Notes under the pieces: model-generated
What the model was told of the DNA's origin: nothing
Databases searched by the model: none
Seen by the model: only the letters and a program-made list of their open reading frames with translations
Made by a program: the position numbers and the translations under genes
Shown here: positions 7,259 to 10,995 of the stretch, piece by piece
How the letters are laid out: every line of letters begins with the position of its first letter
Numbering within the stretch: position 1 is the first letter of the stretch
Assembly (NCBI GenBank): GCA_964610885.1
Contig: CAZSWR010000107.1
Coordinates: forward strand, 1-10,995
Length of the DNA stretch: 10,995 nucleotides
From: CAZSWR01 sp964610885
GTDB lineage: Bacteria; Bacteroidota; Ignavibacteria; Kapaibacteriales; UBA2268
Direction of reading: 5' to 3'

Positions 7259-7878
7259 ATCGAGCATTTTTGGAACTTAGCGAATACCAATACGACGCGC
7301 TTCGCGAGCTGATTAATATCGGCGTCGGGAAAGCGGCCAATATCATGCACATGATGGTGAACAAACACATCGTGTTGCGTGTACCGAAGATTTTCTTTGT
7401 GGACATCGAACACCTGAAGGGCGAGATCGATCCCATTGGCGACGAAATGCTCTCGAGCGTGAACCTGCCCTTCCGCGGGAACCTGAGCGGTTCGGCCCGC
7501 CTGATTTTCCCCACGGACAGCGCCGCAAAGATTGTTTCAATATTCACCGACGAAAACGTGGACGAAAGCGAACTCGATGCGATCCGCGTCGGGACTCTGT
7601 CCGAAATTGGGAATATTGTGCTCAATTCGCTCATTGGGACTGTTAGCAATTTCCTCGATCTGGATTTGCAATACTCGATTCCGGTCTATTTCGAAGGCGA
7701 CGTGAACCAGCTGGTGGACCAAAAGGCCGACGACCCATCGAAATATATACTGCTGGCCCGCACCAGCTTCCTCATCGAAGAATTGGAAATCACCGGAGAC
7801 TTCGTCCTGTTCCTTGAGTTGGGTTCGATGGAGAAACTGCTCCAGCTGATTGATACTTTCAAATTCAAAACCGAGTAG
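7255..7878 (+). CDS. cheC: CheC-type phosphatase of response regulators
   Basis: A 207-residue CheC/CheX/FliY-family protein that removes phosphate from CheY-like regulators. The family motif (D/S-x3-E-x2-N-x22-P) is visible near the N-terminus as Asp14, Glu18, Asn21 and Pro44 (YDALRELINIGVGKAANI). A second copy has Glu117, Asn120 and Pro143 (LSEIGNIVLNSLIG), with Gly113 in place of the leading D/S. Two active sites are typical of CheC as opposed to CheX. AGGAG at 7243-7247 lies 7 bases before the ATG at 7255, which is fused to the regulator stop as ATGA. This tight coupling suggests the neighbouring response regulator is the direct substrate. No CheD partner gene is seen here. Confidence 0.87.
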   Translation: MNRAFLELSEYQYDALRELINIGVGKAANIMHMMVNKHIVLRVPKIFFVDIEHLKGEIDPIGDEMLSSVNLPFRGNLSGSARLIFPTDSAAKIVSIFTDENVDESELDAIRVGTLSEIGNIVLNSLIGTVSNFLDLDLQYSIPVYFEGDVNQLVDQKADDPSKYILLARTSFLIEELEITGDFVLFLELGSMEKLLQLIDTFKFKTE

Positions 7879-7883
7879 GGGAG
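7878..7883 (+). promoter_or_regulatory. Ribosome binding site of the histidine kinase
   Basis: GGGGAG begins on the last base of the CheC-type gene's stop codon and lies 9 bases before the ATG at 7893. It supports translational linkage in one operon. Confidence 0.5.
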
Positions 7884-7892
7884 AACTTCCAA

Positions 7893-9104
7893 ATGGAACA
7901 ATCTGCCCTATACAATTCGTTTAGGCTGTACGACAGCGTGCCGGTTGGAATCTTTATCATCGATAAGGAATACAATACGGTCTTTTGGAATTCCTGCCTC
8001 GAGGATTGGATCGGCGTCATGCGCGTCGATATTGTCGGCAAGCCTATAACGACTATCATACCGGAATTGGACAAATTCATCTACCGCAGCCGTTTGGACT
8101 TCGTTTTCCAGGGCGGGCCGCCGGTGGTGTTCTCGAACCAATTCCATAAGAACCTCTATCCGTCGTTTATGCCCGACGGCCGCCGCAGGATTCACCACAC
8201 AAACGTGAACAGCATCGAGATCCAGTCCACGAACGAAGTGTTTGCGCTTTTCGCCGTGGAGGACATAACCGAGCTGGCCGACCGAATTGCCGGATACAAA
8301 CGGATGCGCGACCAAGCCCTCGAGGAGATCGAGCAGAGGCGCGCGGCCGAGGAATCGCTTCGCGAATCCGAGCAAAAGCTCTTGGAAATGAACGCAACCA
8401 AAGACAAATTCTTCTCGATTATCGCCCACGACATCAAGAATCCGCTTTCGGTCTTTATGAACGTTTCGGACCTGCTGAGCAGCATGATACAGCACCTCTC
8501 GGAAACAGAAATTATCTATTTCGCCAACGAGATACACAATTCGGCAAAGAATCTGTATGCGTTGCTCGAAAACTTGCTCACGTGGTCCCGCTCGCAAACG
8601 GGCCGACTAAACTTCTTCCCAGAGGAAATCGACCTTTCGATATACACCGAAAGCGTATCGGCACTGCTGGATCTGAACGCAAAAGACAAGAATATTGAAA
8701 TCATTGACCAAGTGCCGGCCGACACATGCGTTTACTGCGACACGAATATGCTCAGTACGATCATTCGGAACCTGCTCAGCAATGCAATCAAGTTCACTCC
8801 CGAGGGCGGGAAGATCACGATCTTCAGCGTCGATTGGGATACGTACATCGAGGTTGGGATTTCGGATACTGGCGTCGGCATTTCCGACGAAGACATAGGC
8901 AAGCTGTTCAAAATTGACGCATCGCACACGACGCTCGGCACTCGGGACGAAAAAGGTACCGGACTCGGGCTGATACTCTGCCGAGACTTCGTCGAGAAAC
9001 ACAAAACCAACGAAGGCTCCGGCCGCATCTGGGTGGAAAGCTGCATCGGCGAGGGCACTACTTTCCGTTTTACTTTACCAAAAACAAGGCCACATATTGC
9101 GTAG
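7893..9104 (+). CDS. Soluble PAS-domain sensor histidine kinase
   Basis: A 403-residue protein without signal peptide or membrane segment, so a cytoplasmic sensor. Residues about 8-125 form a PAS-like domain (YDSVPVGIFIIDKEYNTVFWN at the start; FALFAVEDITELADR at the end). A coiled coil follows at about 126-168 (rich in E, R, Q). The HisKA segment has the H-box FFSIIAHDIKNPL with phosphoacceptor His179. The ATPase domain shows the N-box RNLLSNAIKF (Asn297), the G1 box DTGVGI (325-330) and the G2 box GTGLGL (355-360). It starts 14 bases after the CheC-type gene and likely phosphorylates the regulator at 6875. The PAS ligand cannot be told from sequence; no heme- or flavin-specific residues were identified. 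Confidence 0.92.
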   Translation: MEQSALYNSFRLYDSVPVGIFIIDKEYNTVFWNSCLEDWIGVMRVDIVGKPITTIIPELDKFIYRSRLDFVFQGGPPVVFSNQFHKNLYPSFMPDGRRRIHHTNVNSIEIQSTNEVFALFAVEDITELADRIAGYKRMRDQALEEIEQRRAAEESLRESEQKLLEMNATKDKFFSIIAHDIKNPLSVFMNVSDLLSSMIQHLSETEIIYFANEIHNSAKNLYALLENLLTWSRSQTGRLNFFPEEIDLSIYTESVSALLDLNAKDKNIEIIDQVPADTCVYCDTNMLSTIIRNLLSNAIKFTPEGGKITIFSVDWDTYIEVGISDTGVGISDEDIGKLFKIDASHTTLGTRDEKGTGLGLILCRDFVEKHKTNEGSGRIWVESCIGEGTTFRFTLPKTRPHIA

Positions 9105-9167
9105 GAATTCCAGCGCGGCACCGCAATAGGCAATTCAATGCCGGCGGAATGTGGTGTGGACAGATTT

Positions 9168-10181
9168 ATGATCATCAAATATAATTACAATTTGCAAAAA
9201 CACAACACTTTCGGCGTGGAATGCTATGCCGAAAGGTTTGTTTTAATTGAGTCCGAGGCGGATATCGCAGCCCTTCGGGAGATACTTGATCCGAGCGAGA
9301 AGGTCTTGCTCGTCGGGAGCGGTGCTAATATGCTTTTCACGAAGGATTTCAGCGGCACTGTGGTGTCGGTCGGAATCGAGACATTCGAAGTGCTCTCCGA
9401 TGGCGACTCGAGCGCCTTGGTGCGGGCCGGAGCGGGCATGCAATGGCCCGAACTAGTAAAAAAATGCACCGAAATGGGATACTACGGCTTGGAGAACCTT
9501 GCGCTAATCCCAGGGACTGTGGGCGCAGCGCCTGTCCAAAACATCGGGGCTTACGGTGCGGAGCAAAAGGATTGTTTCGTATCCGTGCTGACGGCCGATC
9601 TTAAATCGGGCGAGATTCGGGAATTGCAGCGCGAAGATTGCCATTTCGGCTATCGTAGTTCAATATTCAAAACCGACACATCGCGGCTCCTTGCCAATTT
9701 GTACGTTACGTTTCGGCTATCGAAGACGACGAAGGTGAATGTGATTTACCAAGACCTGAAAGACGAGCTGGCCCGGAACGGAATCCAAGTGCCAACGCCG
9801 ATGGACGTTTTCGCAGCCGTCTGCGAAGTGCGCAACCGGAAACTCCCATCCACAGACGAATTGGGCAGCGCCGGCAGTTTCTTCAAGAATCCAATCGTCG
9901 GGCTGGACAAATACTTGGAGCTTGCCGAAGAATTTGGAACCGTGCCGCGTTTCCCTGCCGATGGGGAGAACGTGAAGCTGTCGGCCGGCTGGCTGATCGA
10001 ACAGGCCGGATGGAAAGGCAAATCGTTGGGCAGGGCCGGAGTCTATCCTCGCCACGCGCTAATCTTGGTGAATCTGGGCGGCGCCACCGGCGCGGAAATC
10101 GACGCGCTCGCCAAGGAAATCGAAAGCAGCATCTGGTCTCGATTCGCGATTCGATTGGAAAGAGAAGTAATCACACTGTAA
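9168..10181 (+). CDS. murB: UDP-N-acetylenolpyruvoylglucosamine reductase (MurB)
   Basis: MurB is the cytoplasmic FAD enzyme that reduces UDP-GlcNAc-enolpyruvate to UDP-MurNAc with NADPH in peptidoglycan precursor synthesis. From ATG 9168 the protein has 337 residues. Visible marks are NTFGVE near the N-terminus, the FAD-binding GSGANMLF (50-57) and IPGTVGAAPVQNIGAYG (114-130), GYRSSIFK (161-168, with the substrate arginine), the catalytic serine Ser237 in GSAGSFFKNP, AGWLIEQAGWKG (273-284) and the terminal LEREV with Glu333. The length and long C-terminal part match the E. coli-like type I enzyme. An in-frame ATG at 9138 would add ten residues (MPAECGVDRF); 9168 is preferred because MurB proteins have only a short stretch before NTFG. 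It starts 63 bases after the kinase with no terminator between, so it may share that transcript, but it is a housekeeping gene and need not be related in function. Confidence 0.95.
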   Translation: MIIKYNYNLQKHNTFGVECYAERFVLIESEADIAALREILDPSEKVLLVGSGANMLFTKDFSGTVVSVGIETFEVLSDGDSSALVRAGAGMQWPELVKKCTEMGYYGLENLALIPGTVGAAPVQNIGAYGAEQKDCFVSVLTADLKSGEIRELQREDCHFGYRSSIFKTDTSRLLANLYVTFRLSKTTKVNVIYQDLKDELARNGIQVPTPMDVFAAVCEVRNRKLPSTDELGSAGSFFKNPIVGLDKYLELAEEFGTVPRFPADGENVKLSAGWLIEQAGWKGKSLGRAGVYPRHALILVNLGGATGAEIDALAKEIESSIWSRFAIRLEREVITL

Positions 10182-10193
10182 ACGTGGCTGAAG

Positions 10194-10219
10194 ATTAGCT
10201 GATGTGATGATGTGATGAT
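10194..10219 (+). repeat. 26-base inverted repeat, left arm (partner 10755-10780)
   Basis: The arm starts ATTAGCTGAT and continues with GATGT/GATGAT-type simple repetition. Its reverse complement recurs at 10755-10780 with 24 of 26 bases identical. No flanking target duplication is apparent. Confidence 0.7.
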
Positions 10220-10228
10220 AAGAAGTTG

Positions 10229-10316
10229 CAAGTGGAAAGGTGCAAGTAGCAAGTCATCTGTATATAGGACAGTACATTCTTCTACTTTCTACTTGTTCCT
10301 TGTTACTTTCTACTTG
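10229..10316. repeat. Imperfect long inverted repeat built of CAAGT units
   Basis: The left arm (10229-10254) and right arm (10291-10316) are complementary at about 20 of 26 positions and could form a hairpin with a 36-base loop. Each arm is itself made of CAAGT/GAAAG subrepeats. It lies about 50 bases after murB and could act as its 3' structure. Confidence 0.55.
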
Positions 10317-10324
10317 AGAAAATG

Positions 10325-10349
10325 TGTAGGGGCGGGTTCCAAACCCGCC
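10325..10349 (+). repeat. 25-base repeat copy 1, self-complementary (inverted copy at 10794-10818)
   Basis: The sequence starts TGTAGGGGCGGG and is exactly the reverse complement of 10794-10818. It is also a hairpin: GGGCGGGTT (10330-10338) pairs with AACCCGCCC (10342-10350) around a 3-base loop. A diverged third relative (GGCGGGTTCGGAACC) lies at about 10567. Confidence 0.8.
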
Positions 10350-10361
10350 CGACCTTTCAGA

Positions 10362-10396
10362 AAGATGTGCCACATCTCCAAGGTGTGGCACATCTT
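10362..10396. repeat. Perfect 13-bp hairpin
   Basis: AAGATGTGCCACA (10362-10374) pairs perfectly with TGTGGCACATCTT (10384-10396). The 9-base spacer allows up to three further pairs, including one G-U. TTAATTAAG follows. It could terminate readthrough from murB, though the T-run is short, or be part of a mobile palindrome. Confidence 0.75.
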
Positions 10397-10439
10397 AATT
10401 AAGTATTAGATATTTTAGTTGATTAAACAAACACAAAGT

Positions 10440-10480
10440 ATATGCCTTAACCTTCCGAAGGTTTTAAATCTAAGGCATAT
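10440..10480. repeat. Long hairpin with ATATGCCTTA arms
   Basis: ATATGCCTTA (10440-10449) pairs with TAAGGCATAT (10471-10480). A second palindrome, AACCTT-CCG-AAGGTT (10449-10463), lies within the enclosed loop. AAAAAA follows the right arm. Confidence 0.65.
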
Positions 10481-10523
10481 AAAAAATGCACTGAGGTATT
10501 AACCTTCTGAAGGTTCTGGATCT
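10447..10523 (+). repeat. Two direct copies of a 25-base AACCTTCNGAAGGTT-centred repeat
   Basis: Copies at 10447-10471 and 10499-10523 agree at 21 of 25 positions. Each contains the near-palindrome AACCTTC(C/T)GAAGGTT and ends in ATCT. The first copy overlaps the 10440-10480 hairpin. Confidence 0.65.
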
Positions 10524-10729
10524 CTACACTTTGCGAAATGTGGGATATTTGATTAAATAATAAGAAGGCGGGTTCGGAACCAGTCCGAGGATATGATTTA
10601 TATGGTACAAAATAGTATATTCAGGCAGTTGAAAAATAAACCCGAATTTTTTCTGACCAGCTGACATGGCACGTCATACCATGCCCCATCAATTGTATGA
10701 ATCGTGATATGGTAATTTGTTCTTTTAGT

Positions 10730-10744
10730 ACGACTTACAGTCGT
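10730..10744. repeat. Short hairpin ACGACT-TAC-AGTCGT
   Basis: ACGACT (10730-10735) pairs with AGTCGT (10739-10744) around TAC. With a two-base bulge, GTA (10728-10730) could alternatively extend to TAC (10747-10749). It is another palindrome of the same cluster. Confidence 0.55.
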
Positions 10745-10754
10745 CCTACGAGTA

Positions 10755-10780
10755 ATCACCACATCATCATATCAGCTAAT
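10755..10780 (-). repeat. 26-base inverted repeat, right arm
   Basis: Reverse complement of 10194-10219 with two mismatches, ending ATCAGCTAAT. The two arms bound a 587-base segment. Confidence 0.7.
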
Positions 10781-10793
10781 TTACTAATCGATC

Positions 10794-10818
10794 GGCGGGT
10801 TTGGAACCCGCCCCTACA
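10794..10818 (-). repeat. 25-base repeat copy 2, inverted
   Basis: An exact reverse complement of 10325-10349. It also forms its own hairpin, GGCGGGTT/AACCCGCC (10794-10801/10805-10812). Confidence 0.8.
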
Positions 10819-10894
10819 TCGTCTGCAAGGCAATCGCCATATCAACTCAATTTTTACCGATACGCTGTAACGATCCGTCAAAGAACAAAAAAAA

Positions 10895-10972
10895 TCAATA
10901 GCCCATATATGCCAAATTTCTTTGTTCGACCGTCAGCGCACGGCCATTTCTTTCTTCTGTAATTTCATAGCG
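10895..10972 (-). pseudogene. Possible C-terminal coding remnant on the minus strand
   Basis: The minus strand from 10972 to 10895 encodes RYEITEERNGRALTVEQRN followed by LAYMGY and a stop. Its composition and codon choice resemble real coding sequence, but the frame is closed by TAA at 10973-10975 and contains no reasonable start. A different minus frame is open from the right edge to a TGA at 10933-10935. One reading is that a gene entering from the right has a frameshift here; the other is chance. No family is recognised. Confidence 0.2.
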
Positions 10973-10995
10973 TTAGCCCGAAAACAAACTATCGA

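Larger units (their letters stand above)
10182..10995. other. Gene-poor, repeat-rich intergenic region
   Basis: About 800 bases with no confident coding sequence, tRNA or rRNA. The stretch is a patchwork of short inverted and direct repeats, listed separately, in an A+T-rich background. No transposase or terminal target-site duplication was found. The far right end may contain degraded minus-strand coding sequence. Confidence 0.7.

Noticed and set aside
7908..8597. Minus-strand open frame of 229 codons opposite the histidine kinase
   Set aside because: The + strand frame carries intact PAS, H-box and ATPase motifs; the antisense frame has no recognisable domain.
6875..9104. Chemotaxis operon
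   Set aside because: Only a CheY-like receiver and a CheC-type phosphatase are present; the kinase is a PAS/HisKA protein and not CheA, and no receptor, CheW or CheD is seen.
9717..10055. Minus-strand open frame opposite murB
   Set aside because: It is a shadow of the clearly coding murB frame with its catalytic motifs.
10010..10409. Short + strand open frames overlapping the end of murB and the repeat region
   Set aside because: One overlaps murB in another frame and the other runs through palindromic repeats; neither shows a ribosome binding site or protein-like composition.
10194..10820. CRISPR array
   Set aside because: The repeats are of different types, partly inverted and irregularly spaced; there are no uniform repeats with similar-sized spacers and no cas genes.

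Overview
The window suggests a member of the FCB group (Bacteroidetes/Chlorobi relatives; an Ignavibacteria- or Kapabacteria-like lineage would fit). The main reason is a very large secreted protein that ends in a type A sorting domain of the type IX secretion system (T9SS). Base composition is moderate, and the genes use AAGGA- or GGAG-type ribosome binding sites. The species-level assignment is inference. All complete genes lie on the + strand.

Layout. (1) Positions 1-4617 hold the 3' part of a giant T9SS cargo protein: degenerate tandem repeats of about 80 residues, then fibronectin III-like segments, then the C-terminal sorting domain. (2) Positions 4618-4850 are intergenic and hold a GC-rich hairpin and two competing hairpins. 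(3) A 207-residue secreted protein (4851-5474) has a signal peptide, a BACON-like domain and a VPTLPEWG/transmembrane/RR tail, which is an IPTL-CTERM exosortase sorting signal. A 12-bp terminator hairpin follows it. (4) An exosortase of the XrtH type (5673-6254) follows, then a membrane protein of the kind found beside XrtH. (5) A tightly packed signalling set comes next: single-domain response regulator, CheC-type phosphatase, and soluble PAS histidine kinase (6875-9104). (6) murB (9168-10181). (7) About 800 bases (10182-10995) hold no confident gene but a dense cluster of inverted and direct repeats, with a possible remnant of a minus-strand coding sequence at the right edge.

How the genes may work together. 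The secreted protein at 4851 is the obvious substrate for the exosortase at 5673, because its tail is the signal that XrtH enzymes recognise. The exosortase, its membrane partner, the response regulator, the CheC phosphatase and the kinase are separated by 14 bases or less, or overlap, so they look like one transcript. The kinase would phosphorylate the regulator and CheC would dephosphorylate it. The regulator has no output domain, so its target is not visible here. The notable feature is a protein-sorting enzyme and its neighbouring substrate, in an organism that also uses T9SS, apparently co-transcribed with a complete phospho-switch. A functional link is inference from gene order.
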